From NCBI RefSeq assembly GCF_001308265.1, contig NZ_CP012023.1:634932-698931 (forward strand): a DNA stretch of 64,000 nucleotides. The letters are read 5' to 3'. Shown piece after piece: positions 38,976 through 47,523 of this stretch. The DNA comes from Celeribacter marinus (GTDB lineage Bacteria > Pseudomonadota > Alphaproteobacteria > Rhodobacterales > Rhodobacteraceae). The notes under the pieces were generated by a model. That model was not told where the DNA came from. It did no database searches and was given only the letters and a program-made list of their open reading frames with translations. The position numbers and the translations under genes are program-made. The stretch's first letter is position 1. Every line of letters starts with the position of its first letter.

Positions 38976-40499
38976 TTATGCCAGATCGGTCGGCAAAACG
39001 CCCTCTGGGATGTTTTGGTAGCTCACTGGACGCAAGAAGCGGCGAATGGCCATGGTGCCCACAGAGGTTGCGCCAAAGTTGGTCGAGGCCGGATATGGAC
39101 CGCCGTGAACCATCGTATCGCAGACCTCAACACCGGTGGGAAAGCCGTTGGCCAAAATACGGCCCGCTTTGCGCTCAAGGATCGGCAAAAGCGTTTTGGC
39201 ATCGTCCGCATCGGCGTCATCAAGGTGAATGGTACAGGTCAACTGACCTTGCAACGACATCGCCAATGCGCGCATTTCATCCATGTCCGACACGCGCACG
39301 ATCAAGCCGAGCGGGCCGAACACTTCTTCGCCAAGTACGTGATTTTCCAACCATTCCTTACCCGTTGTCGCAAAGAGATACGGCGTAGCGTTGCGCAGAT
39401 CACAGGTCGAAGTGAGCAGTTCCTGAACGCCCGCAGTAGCGGCGATTTGATCGCGCCCTGCACGATATGCGGCGGCGATACCGTCAGTGAGCATGACCTG
39501 CGCGCCCATAGGGGCAAGCGCCTCGGTCGCGGCGGCGGTGAACGCATCGGCGTCAGGGCCATCGATCACAACTGAAATGCCCGGATTGGTGCAAAACTGA
39601 CCTGCGCCCATGGTGAGCGAACCCGCCCATCCGGCAGCGATTTCGGTGCCACGGTTTTTGAGCGCGTCGGGCATAAAGAACATCGGGTTGACCGAGCCAA
39701 GTTCGCCAAAGAACGGGATGGGTTCGGGGCGCTGTGCACACAGATCGAAGAGCGCGCGACCGCCACCCAAGGAGCCGGTAAAGCCTACCGCCTTGATCAA
39801 TGGATGCTGCACAAGGGAGGTGCCAACATCGCGCTTTCCGCCTTGGATGAGGGAGAAAACACCGGGGTGGATGCCACAAGATTTGATTGCCGCATCAATG
39901 GCTTCGGCGATGATTTCGCCTGTACCAGGATGGGCAGAGTGGCCTTTGACCACAACGGGACAACCCGCCGCGAGCGCCGCCGCTGTGTCGCCACCCGCGG
40001 TGGAAAAGGCCAGTGGAAAGTTCGACGCGCCAAACACGGCCACGGGACCGATCGGGCGCTGCATCATGCGGATGTCTGGACGTGGGAGGGGCGCGCGATC
40101 AGGCAACGCCTTGTCGTGGCGACGATCAAGGTAGTCCCCCGCAAGAATATGGGTTGCGAACAGGCGCAACTGACCGGTGGTGCGTCCCCGCTCACCCTGA
40201 AGACGCGCTTCGGGGAGACCCGTTTCCTGACTGCCAATTTGAGTGATGGCCTCGGCGCGCGCTTCGATCTCGTCGGCAATCGCATTGAGGAACGCGGCGC
40301 GCTCTTCGCGGGTTGAATAGCCAAAGGACCAAAACGCCTCTTCAGCGGCTTTTGCAGCCTGATCGACCAATGCGGGTGTGCCCACGGAAAAGCTGTGCGC
40401 GGATCCTGTGGCGGGTTCGGACATAAACGTAGCCTCTGTGCCGATCCAGTCGCCACCAACAAGGTGTTTGCCGTGGGGGGTGAAAATATCAGTGCTCAT
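38976..40499 (-). CDS. Aldehyde dehydrogenase, likely 2-oxoglutarate semialdehyde dehydrogenase
   Basis: A 507-residue NAD(P)-dependent aldehyde dehydrogenase. Catalytic features are FGASNFPLAFS, VVKGHSAHPGTGE (cofactor lysine), VGFTGSLGGGRALFD, the glutamate in FFGELGSVNP and the nucleophilic cysteine in MGAGQFCTNPGISVV. The FGELGSVNP segment and overall pattern match type III alpha-ketoglutaric semialdehyde (2,5-dioxovalerate) dehydrogenases of sugar-acid or hydroxyproline breakdown; substrate is inferred. GGAG lies seven bases before the ATG. The sugar-acid-type MR/MLE enzyme at 5.5 kb could belong to the same metabolism, but it is distant. Confidence 0.85.
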   Translation of the reverse strand: MSTDIFTPHGKHLVGGDWIGTEATFMSEPATGSAHSFSVGTPALVDQAAKAAEEAFWSFGYSTREERAAFLNAIADEIEARAEAITQIGSQETGLPEARLQGERGRTTGQLRLFATHILAGDYLDRRHDKALPDRAPLPRPDIRMMQRPIGPVAVFGASNFPLAFSTAGGDTAAALAAGCPVVVKGHSAHPGTGEIIAEAIDAAIKSCGIHPGVFSLIQGGKRDVGTSLVQHPLIKAVGFTGSLGGGRALFDLCAQRPEPIPFFGELGSVNPMFFMPDALKNRGTEIAAGWAGSLTMGAGQFCTNPGISVVIDGPDADAFTAAATEALAPMGAQVMLTDGIAAAYRAGRDQIAATAGVQELLTSTCDLRNATPYLFATTGKEWLENHVLGEEVFGPLGLIVRVSDMDEMRALAMSLQGQLTCTIHLDDADADDAKTLLPILERKAGRILANGFPTGVEVCDTMVHGGPYPASTNFGATSVGTMAIRRFLRPVSYQNIPEGVLPTDLA

Positions 40500-40713
40500 G
40501 GGGCATCTCCAGTGATTTGCGCATATTCGAATTTATCGCAGAAAAAGACATGTTTGTCCCCCTGCGTCAACGCGTGAACGCGCTATGCTCTTATGGCAAA
40601 ACTGGTATACGACTGCGCGGACAGATAACATATGATATCGTGCACGCCCCTTGGGGAAAATGGAACAGCTACCGCATCGCCCCCCCCCCAGCGCGCAAAG
40701 CGTCCTCAGAGTG

Positions 40714-42006
40714 CTAGAAATTCTTGGAAATCGAGGCCTGACATTCGGTTCTGGCATAGTCGTAGAATGCGATATTTGATCTGTTCAAGGTCTGCGAACA
40801 ACTCAACCGCGGAGTGAAGCCCATCACGTCGATATCCGAATGCTGGACCCCGACAGACAGTTTGCCAAAGTGATCGCGCCGCGCAGGAGACCCCACCGCA
40901 AATGCGGCGTCATAGATGCGTGTCCCCCCCTGAAGGCTGGCACGCGTTTGCAGCCCCCCTCTCCATTCTTTGGCCACCGTTGTTGTGACCGTATAGCCTG
41001 TGTATCGAAAATTATCGGCAAGCGGGGACGAGACCTGTGCGCCAATGCCAACGCTCATCATCAGGCTCGGCGTGGCGGTATAGCTCATCTGTAGGTCAAA
41101 CTGACTAAAGCGGCCCGTATTATAGGGTTGCGAGGGATATACGCGCTGTTCTGTCAGCGCCGACATCCCCAATTTGAGTGTGTCAGAGACCCCCTGATCA
41201 AGGGCGATACGACCCCCGCGTGCGCGGTAACTGGCGTCATCTTCGCGTAGCGTTTGTGCGTAATGCGCCCCGACAGCCCAGCGCCCCTGTGCGTGTTGGT
41301 GTTCATACGACAGCGCAAACCGCGTGCCCGTGCTGTTGAATATCGCATCCGTATAAGCGATTTTTGATAGGCCCCATGTCAATCGCACCCGCGCGTTCGG
41401 CCCGACATCCTCACGCAGGTAGCCTGATATTCCGATCAAAACGCCAACGCCGGATTTCTGTTGCGAGTTCGGGTCAATCGTCCCGCCCTCAAAATCGGTG
41501 TTGGTTGTGCCGCTGTTGACGTTGCTTGAGGGTAAAACGGCAAATTCACCTGTGACCCCAACGGGCTGATCCCGATCGATCTGGCGGATCACACGGCGGT
41601 AGGCCGTGCGCATCTCCCCGCTAGGATCACTGCGCAACAAAATGTCCAACTGGAACCGCGCCGCTGAAAATGCTCCGCTGAGGATTAATGCATGCGAAAG
41701 TTCTCGCCGCGCCACCAAGGCGTCAGGATCCACCTGCAACGCATCCCGAAAGAGACGGATCGCCGCGCTCAGTTGTCCGTTGGATTTGAGTGCCTGCCCT
41801 TTTGCAATGAGCCCATCCACGGTCACAGCGGGCGCAGAGACGGCCAGCGCCAGCGGAACGCCCTCGGATGCAACGGCGGCGTGGTGCGGCATGAAACACA
41901 CCCCCAAAAGGAGCGTCCCCACCAGACGGCGCGCGCCCCCGAGTTGGAGCCGCCATGATTTTGGTCGTGTCGATCTACGTGTCACGTGATCCCCTTTTCG
42001 TCTCAT
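40714..42006 (-). CDS. Slam-type surface lipoprotein assembly modifier (DUF560)
   Basis: A 430-residue outer-membrane protein with the Slam layout. A signal peptide (hydrophobic stretch LVGTLLLGVCFMPHHAAVA) is followed by an N-terminal TPR-like helical domain at about 60-145 (AKGQALKSNGQLSAAIRLFRDALQVDPD) and a beta-barrel from about 150 to the terminal phenylalanine (GEFAVLPSSNVNSG first strand; TPRLSC...SNIAFYDYARTEC...NF last strands). Slam proteins deliver TbpB/HpuA-like lipoproteins to the cell surface. A TbpB-like lipoprotein gene lies 3.4 kb away. Alternative start: GTG at 41985 with AAGGGG upstream. Divergent from the Crp/Fnr gene. Confidence 0.8.
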   Translation of the reverse strand: MRRKGDHVTRRSTRPKSWRLQLGGARRLVGTLLLGVCFMPHHAAVASEGVPLALAVSAPAVTVDGLIAKGQALKSNGQLSAAIRLFRDALQVDPDALVARRELSHALILSGAFSAARFQLDILLRSDPSGEMRTAYRRVIRQIDRDQPVGVTGEFAVLPSSNVNSGTTNTDFEGGTIDPNSQQKSGVGVLIGISGYLREDVGPNARVRLTWGLSKIAYTDAIFNSTGTRFALSYEHQHAQGRWAVGAHYAQTLREDDASYRARGGRIALDQGVSDTLKLGMSALTEQRVYPSQPYNTGRFSQFDLQMSYTATPSLMMSVGIGAQVSSPLADNFRYTGYTVTTTVAKEWRGGLQTRASLQGGTRIYDAAFAVGSPARRDHFGKLSVGVQHSDIDVMGFTPRLSCSQTLNRSNIAFYDYARTECQASISKNF

Positions 42007-42081
42007 AGCGTCCTGTCACAGTGCGAACGGCGATAGCGCGCCATCACCTCGACGTTTTGGCGCGCCGCACGCGAGCGTGTT

Positions 42082-42741
42082 TTGCGTCTGCTTGCGGAGC
42101 ACACGCGCCACTACGAGTCCGGCGCGCAATTTATAAACGAAGACGATACCCTCAACGCCATTGTTTGCGTCCTCTCGGGCTGGGTGTCCATCTCAAAGGT
42201 GAGCGAGACAGGTCAAATCCAAATCATCGATTTCGGCATGCCTGGCGATCTGTATGACCTGACATCCGCCGATGGGCACACCACGCCGTTGAACGTGACA
42301 GTTGTGTCAAATGCGACCGTTGCCAGTGTCCCGCGCGCCCTGTGGCGCTCACTTGTGATCGACTATCCTGAAATTGAACGCCTCAGCAGAGACCACGCTG
42401 CATCGGCAATGTCGCGTGTATCAGAGCGTATGCTGCGCCTTGGCAAAGGCAGCGCTGAGGAACGCATTGCCTATGGCTTTCTCGAACTGGGAGTGCGGCT
42501 TGCGGACAGCTCCGGCCAGCGGTCAAACTGCTATGACGTGCCTTTGACGCAGCTTTTACTTGCCGAATGGCTTGGCCTGTCCTCGGTTCACGTGTGCCGC
42601 ACCTTACAATCGTTGCACACGCGCGGCGCAGTCGAGGTCAGTGGTCATATGAAAATTTGCGTCATGGACGCAGATGCATTGACCAAAATTGCAGGGGTCT
42701 CGTTTGACACCCTTGCCCAAGAGATCAGCCCGCCGCATTAG
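42082..42741 (+). CDS. Crp/Fnr family transcriptional regulator
   Basis: About 219 residues: a cyclic-nucleotide-binding-type beta-roll (YESGAQFINEDDTLNAIVCVLSGWVSISKVSETGQIQIIDFGMPGDLYDL), the long dimerisation helix, and a winged helix-turn-helix (PLTQLLLAEWLGLSSVHVCRTLQSL; recognition helix SSVHVCRTL). No iron-sulfur cysteine cluster of the FNR type is visible. The start is uncertain: the only usable codon is a TTG with a weak ribosome site, while reading upstream in the same frame gives plausible protein to a TAG at 42034. It probably controls the flanking surface genes through TTAAC-N4-GTTAA boxes. Confidence 0.8.
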   Translation: MRLLAEHTRHYESGAQFINEDDTLNAIVCVLSGWVSISKVSETGQIQIIDFGMPGDLYDLTSADGHTTPLNVTVVSNATVASVPRALWRSLVIDYPEIERLSRDHAASAMSRVSERMLRLGKGSAEERIAYGFLELGVRLADSSGQRSNCYDVPLTQLLLAEWLGLSSVHVCRTLQSLHTRGAVEVSGHMKICVMDADALTKIAGVSFDTLAQEISPPH

Positions 42742-42899
42742 CGCCCGGCGACAGGGCCGCACATACCCACGACAGCACTCTTGCACGATCCAAAACCATC
42801 ACCCGATGCCCCGCGCATCGGGTGTATGTCTTATGTGCACTGGGATCACCGCACATAGGTGCGCCAATTCGTCACCATCCTTTAGTTACATCCGAAAGT

Positions 42900-42915
42900 A
42901 TTAACACAGGTTAAT
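42900..42915. promoter_or_regulatory. Candidate Crp/Fnr box upstream of the RTX gene
   Basis: ATTAAC-ACAG-GTTAAT is a perfect inverted repeat with the arm-N4-arm form of Crp/Fnr sites. Its centre is 32 bases upstream of the centre of TAGAAT (42937-42942), a good -10 hexamer, placing it at about -41.5. The same core TTAAC-N4-GTTAA occurs at 47551-47566. Confidence 0.65.
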
Positions 42916-42936
42916 TTTCGCCCCGCCAAAACACAT

Positions 42937-42942
42937 TAGAAT
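42937..42942 (+). promoter_or_regulatory. Candidate -10 element of the RTX gene
   Basis: TAGAAT matches TATAAT at five of six positions; no good -35 is present, as expected for an activator-dependent promoter with a site at -41.5. Confidence 0.5.
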
Positions 42943-43017
42943 TATTGCATGAGATTGAGGCACGCTGTGCGACTACGCGTCTCTTAGTCTGTACATTTAA
43001 TTTTGGGGGACAGTAAA

Positions 43018-45402
43018 ATGGCCAAAAAGACAGACACAGCAACCGTTGTTGACTTTGACCAACCACTCAACACTGATCCGGACTTTTCGTCCGTCCATGT
43101 CTTTAGCACCGACGATGTGACAGGATCATATGACGGCCTCAACCAAGGCGTTGACGGCGGTGTGATCGACTTTACGGGCGATCACGGCACCACCGTGACA
43201 AAAGAGGGCGTCACGCTTTACCCGATTGATAGCGAATTTGGCTTTAACGTCACCGATTTCGAGGGTGCAGAGGACAAAGAACTCGACGGCGACTACGCCG
43301 AGGGCTGGATTGGCGATCTGACGATTGACGGCGTTCAGGCGGGCGTTGTGATCTCGGACGCGCCGACAGATACATTCCAAACACCTGCCGTTTTGGGCAC
43401 ATGGCTTGCGGGGATCGGCGGCAACACCGTCAAGGCCTCAACCGAGCACTACTCGGTCATGCAAGACGTTTTGTCAGACCAACAATACCCCGGTGATCCG
43501 GACGCCGTGTATGCCTTGGACGACGATCTGATTTTGCTCAGCCAGAATGAGGCATGGGACGGACAATATGTCCGCGATCTGATTGCAAATGCCGAAACCT
43601 TTGGGGTCACGGATGCCAATCTCGACGGGGTCATTGATTTGTCCGACCTGCTCAATCCCAACGAAAGCACCATCTCCTACGACATCGCCTATAGTTCCGA
43701 CTATTCGGTGACGATGAAAGACGATGGCAAATTGCTCTACCGTTGGGGCAACGCGGTCAAACGTCCAAACGACGTGCGCCTTGAGGCTCACCTTGATACG
43801 CCTGACGAGTGGAACCAACGCGATGTGTTCAACTCGCTCAAACAGCTCTATGAAATTACATCTGCGGAGTTGCTGGTGCATCACACGATCACCAACAACC
43901 CCAACGATCAGGTCCGCCCTGAAGATTTTGAGAACGAATCCGCCATTGGCACCCTGCCCACCTACGAAATAATCGAGAACTACGAGGGCGAAACAGGCCG
44001 GACGGTCTGGGCCAGCACCGATGACTACTACGCCGGTGACGGCACGCTCTATGAGGCGGGCACGATCTTGCGTGATAGCGCCTTGGCCGATGCCGCATCG
44101 ACATCACTTTTGGCAAGCATCGGCGGGATGTCCGTCGATCTCCAAGAGGGGTACACTGTCGCGTGGTATACCACGATGGACCGCGAACCGTTCGAGCCTG
44201 TTCTCAATGAGGACGGCACCGAATACATCACGGGGCCGCGTTGGCGTTTGCTGCCTGACAAATACGGTCAGGACTTGCCCAGTGTTGTGATCCCGATTGA
44301 TCCAAGCGATCCAATGCCCGTCACCCATGACGAAGAGAAATACGAAGTTGGGGCCGAAACACAGACCGTTCTCAACCTTCTGGATTGGGAAACCGATATT
44401 TCGCCGCTCTCGATCTCTGCCGGTTGGCAAGACAATGCGGGTGACGTCTCTGTAAATGGTCTGAATCTGACCGACGACTTTGACGTGGCGTTCTACATCA
44501 AGGGCGACACCAAACCCGCCACGCTGTATAGCACCGAACTGCTTGTCGATTACAAAGCGATCGAGCTGCACGATGTCGGTGATGAAATTATCGGCGGCGA
44601 AGGGGACGATTATCTGGTCGGCATTGGCAGCAACACCTTTACCGGCGGTGAGGGGTCTGACTTGTTCGTCCTCTCGTATGGCACATCCATCACCGATGTG
44701 ATCACCGCCAGCACGGTGACGGATTTCCAGGTTGGCCAAGACAAACTCGGGTTCATCGGCTTTGATGCGCTGAGTGAATTCGACCCCGAAGTGGTCGCCC
44801 TCTCCTCTGTGATCTCACAAGGCGTCTCGGGCGATGATTTGACCATCTTTGTCGATGGCCAACTTGCCGCGACACTGACCGGCCTTGCCGCCTCATTGAG
44901 TATCGGCGAAGCGGTCGATCCGGGCGAAGGTCTTAACCTGCTTGATAGCTTCTTTGTCTCCAACCCGTCAGATGGCGGTGAAGTCAGCGAAGGAGGCGAA
45001 GATCCCGCAGATATCGTGGGCACAAGCGGCGCAGACGTTTTGTATGGCACCATCAACAACGATGTCATCTTTGGGATGGGCGGCAGCGACTACATCTACG
45101 GGCTTGCTGGCGACGATGTGATCGACGGCGGTGCCGGCCTTGACCACCTCTATGGCGGTGCGGGCGCTGACAGCTTTGTGTTTGCCCTCGGGACGGGTCT
45201 TGATTTCATCACGGACTTCGAAAACGGCACCGACATGATCCAACTCGACGGAATCTCGTTCGACGACATCATCATCCAAACCTATCGCACAGCGGACACT
45301 TTAATCTCCGCAGGCGATGACCTGATGATTTTGCGCGGGACCGCTGTGGCCGATGTCACTGTCGACGACTTCATCTTTGATGACGCCTTTATGGTCGTTT
45401 GA
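43018..45402 (+). CDS. RTX (hemolysin-type calcium-binding repeat) protein with unrecognised N-terminal region
   Basis: A 794-residue, strongly acidic protein without an N-terminal signal peptide, as for type I secretion substrates. Residues 199-212 (DANLDGVIDLSDLL) look like a dockerin/EF-hand calcium loop. The first 500 residues match no family I recognise. RTX-type glycine/aspartate nonapeptides occur near 526-550 and 668-720 (GTSGADVLYG, GMGGSDYIYGLAGDDVIDGG), each followed by FV(L/F) and an ITDF/VTDFQVG segment; the C-terminal region is typical of a type I secretion signal. GGGGGAC precedes the ATG. No type I secretion genes are adjacent. Followed 33 bases later by the lipoprotein gene. 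Confidence 0.8.
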   Translation: MAKKTDTATVVDFDQPLNTDPDFSSVHVFSTDDVTGSYDGLNQGVDGGVIDFTGDHGTTVTKEGVTLYPIDSEFGFNVTDFEGAEDKELDGDYAEGWIGDLTIDGVQAGVVISDAPTDTFQTPAVLGTWLAGIGGNTVKASTEHYSVMQDVLSDQQYPGDPDAVYALDDDLILLSQNEAWDGQYVRDLIANAETFGVTDANLDGVIDLSDLLNPNESTISYDIAYSSDYSVTMKDDGKLLYRWGNAVKRPNDVRLEAHLDTPDEWNQRDVFNSLKQLYEITSAELLVHHTITNNPNDQVRPEDFENESAIGTLPTYEIIENYEGETGRTVWASTDDYYAGDGTLYEAGTILRDSALADAASTSLLASIGGMSVDLQEGYTVAWYTTMDREPFEPVLNEDGTEYITGPRWRLLPDKYGQDLPSVVIPIDPSDPMPVTHDEEKYEVGAETQTVLNLLDWETDISPLSISAGWQDNAGDVSVNGLNLTDDFDVAFYIKGDTKPATLYSTELLVDYKAIELHDVGDEIIGGEGDDYLVGIGSNTFTGGEGSDLFVLSYGTSITDVITASTVTDFQVGQDKLGFIGFDALSEFDPEVVALSSVISQGVSGDDLTIFVDGQLAATLTGLAASLSIGEAVDPGEGLNLLDSFFVSNPSDGGEVSEGGEDPADIVGTSGADVLYGTINNDVIFGMGGSDYIYGLAGDDVIDGGAGLDHLYGGAGADSFVFALGTGLDFITDFENGTDMIQLDGISFDDIIIQTYRTADTLISAGDDLMILRGTAVADVTVDDFIFDDAFMVV

Positions 45403-45435
45403 TTGCAGAGACATGAATTTTAGAAAGGACACGAT

Positions 45436-46017
45436 ATGAGACACTTAGGCACAAAGGCGCTTGGCGCACTGACACTTTGCGCATTAGCGGCGTGTGGCGG
45501 ATCTTCGACCTCCCCCACGGTGAGTTATCAAAGCCTGACGACAAGTGCGGCGACCTTGCAAGACAAGTACACCGATGCAAACGGGGATCTGTTGGCGGGG
45601 ATGGCCCCCGCCGCCAGCGCCGACATCAACGCCGCACCAAACGCCACTTATACGGGCTATGTATCAGGTGTTGTTGGTGGCTCCGATTTGGTCGGTACAC
45701 TTAGCGTCGACGCAAATTTTGCGGCCAAGACAACGACAGCAACGGCTGAGGACTTTTTCCACGCAACTGACGGCGCCTACACTGGCACCCTCACAGGGAC
45801 GGGCAACATCCAACCATCCGCCCCCGCAGGGACCGCTCAAATGTCAACGACCCTCAATGGCGATTTGACCAACGGCGGTACAGTGTACACGACAGCCCTC
45901 GCTCTAAATGGGGATTTTGTGGCGGCCGGTGGCGATGCGGTTGGCGCAATAGCTGGCACAGCAGACGGCACATTGAACGCGGCCCTTTTGACTGGTGCCT
46001 TTGCGGCTGAGAAGTAA
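45436..46017 (+). CDS. TbpB-like (Slam-dependent type) surface lipoprotein
   Basis: A 193-residue lipoprotein: signal peptide with lipobox LAAC (C20), then GG at +2/+3. The mature part is Ala/Gly/Thr-rich with alternating beta strands (ATYTGYVSGVVGGSDLVGTLSVDANF, GAYTGTLTGTGN, AMSTTLNGDL-like strands) and a closing VGAIAGTADGTLNAALLTGAFAAEK. That repeated G-x-G strand pattern ending in GxFxAxK resembles the small C-lobe barrel of TbpB-like proteins, the usual cargo of Slam. Its gene shares the RTX transcript and ends in a strong terminator. Cargo status and ligand are inferred. Confidence 0.7.
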   Translation: MRHLGTKALGALTLCALAACGGSSTSPTVSYQSLTTSAATLQDKYTDANGDLLAGMAPAASADINAAPNATYTGYVSGVVGGSDLVGTLSVDANFAAKTTTATAEDFFHATDGAYTGTLTGTGNIQPSAPAGTAQMSTTLNGDLTNGGTVYTTALALNGDFVAAGGDAVGAIAGTADGTLNAALLTGAFAAEK

Positions 46018-46041
46018 GCCTGTCCAAGTCTGCACACCCAA

Positions 46042-46080
46042 AACCCGCCCCGTGATCATCACGGGGCGGGTTCTCTTTTG
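46042..46080 (+). terminator. Terminator after the RTX-lipoprotein operon
   Basis: AACCCGCCCCGTGAT pairs with ATCACGGGGCGGGTT in a near-perfect palindrome, followed by TTCTCTTTT. Confidence 0.9.
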
Positions 46081-46116
46081 TTATCATCTTAAATGATCGC
46101 GTCACGCGCGCCGCAA

Positions 46117-46147
46117 GAAAAAGCCGCGCCACCCTTGTGCAGCGCGG
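46117..46147 (-). terminator. Terminator after the cytochrome-barrel gene
   Basis: GCCGCGC and GCGCGGC pair around a 12-base loop; on the minus strand a TTTTT run follows. It lies 13 bases after the stop. Confidence 0.7.
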
Positions 46148-46159
46148 CGCTCGGACGTC

Positions 46160-47374
46160 TTAGAACCGCGTCTCAACGACCACCGCGCAATAGGCGGCAT
46201 CGCTGTCATAGGCGTCGATATTGGAGAGCGTTTGCGTGTAATGGCATGTCAGACGTGGCGTGCCCGACAGGACTTGAAACCGTTCATCGGCCAACGATAC
46301 GCCGATGTCCCAAAAGGTATCATCGCGTGTGACGGCGTAATCGCGGTCCACTCCCTTATATGCTTTGCCTCCAACCGTGCCGGTGATCCCGATGTGGGTT
46401 GTGTCGGACAGGGTTTGGTTGAAGCCCGCAAACACCCACGCGCCCGTGTAGCGGTGATCGTCCTGTTTGGGATTGTCGCGGCTCACGGCGGACACGCCGT
46501 AGGTGTATACCGCCCCGTTTGGCGCAAGGGTTTTGACAGAGGTGCCGACCCCAATATCGGGATCGCGCCACATACTTTCACCATCATAACTGCGCACCCG
46601 CGCCCGTAGTGCCGTCGAGATTGAAACCTGCGGCGACAGGGTTTGACGGTATGTCAGGTTAGCCCCCACAGAGGTGAAATCATCGTACTCAAGGCTACCA
46701 CTGCCCGCGTAGATCGTGCGCTGCATGTAGGTTGTGAGTTTTGCCATCGCGCTCTCATAGGGGCGCGCCAACGTCACGGACGGGCGCACATTGGTACGCC
46801 CGAGGTTCTCGTCCACGAATTGATCGTGTGTCACCGCCACGCCGTAGCGCAGTGACATATCCTGCGCGAGAGCCGCATCCGTCGAGGCCTCAAGCCCTAG
46901 GTGCAGACGCGTTCCAGACGCATCCACGTCATCGTCCGCGCCGTACACATCCTCGCCCTCGCCGCTGTGATCACCCTCCCCAGAGGTGTGACCGCTATGA
47001 CTGGAGGTGCCTCCCGTGGCCATCGATAACGGCGCATCGGAAAAAACCGAATTGGAGCGGTGTTGACCAATATTGCTACTGCTCAACAGGCCCAAGGTCG
47101 CGGTATAGGAAATCTTGGAGGCCTTTGACGGGTCTGTGACGCTATCACCGTGACACGACAGACATTGTTGCGCCGTCATATCTTTGACGGGCGGATGCGT
47201 GGCGGGCATTTTCTTGCTGCCTTGGTGACACGATTGGCAGTTGTCGCCAATTGCCGGGTTTGCCACCACGGGCGAGACGAGGCCCACCGCGAGCGACAAG
47301 CCCGCCACCCCCAACAACAAAGACCGGTTCAGTGTGGATTTTCGGACGCTATAAGCCATGAGTGTGACTTTCAT
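46160..47374 (-). CDS. Two-heme cytochrome c domain fused to a Slam-like outer-membrane beta-barrel
   Basis: A 404-residue protein. A signal peptide ends near residue 38 (VVANP). Two heme c attachment motifs follow, CQSCH (46-50) and CLSCH (71-75), with extra histidines (H60) as possible axial ligands. From about 88 the sequence becomes beta-barrel: ISYTATLGLLSSSNIG, a His/Asp/Glu/Gly-rich loop (123-151), then about a dozen amphipathic strands ending in phenylalanine. The last 50 residues align without gaps to those of the Slam protein at 40.7-42.0 kb (TPRL, C, SNI, YD, C and final F shared). So the heme domain replaces the TPR domain. ATG at 47359 is an alternative start. Function unknown. 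Confidence 0.8.
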   Translation of the reverse strand: MKVTLMAYSVRKSTLNRSLLLGVAGLSLAVGLVSPVVANPAIGDNCQSCHQGSKKMPATHPPVKDMTAQQCLSCHGDSVTDPSKASKISYTATLGLLSSSNIGQHRSNSVFSDAPLSMATGGTSSHSGHTSGEGDHSGEGEDVYGADDDVDASGTRLHLGLEASTDAALAQDMSLRYGVAVTHDQFVDENLGRTNVRPSVTLARPYESAMAKLTTYMQRTIYAGSGSLEYDDFTSVGANLTYRQTLSPQVSISTALRARVRSYDGESMWRDPDIGVGTSVKTLAPNGAVYTYGVSAVSRDNPKQDDHRYTGAWVFAGFNQTLSDTTHIGITGTVGGKAYKGVDRDYAVTRDDTFWDIGVSLADERFQVLSGTPRLTCHYTQTLSNIDAYDSDAAYCAVVVETRF

Positions 47375-47523
47375 ATTTTGGCGATGTTTGGTGGTGCGCG
47401 CTGCACCCCGCCGCACATCAAGCCAGCATTGGATATGGAACACTGCGCTCAAATACATGTCAAACATGCACCGGCGCGCGACTGTGTTGGGAAAGCTACA
47501 AAACCGAAGCCACCAACAGCTCC

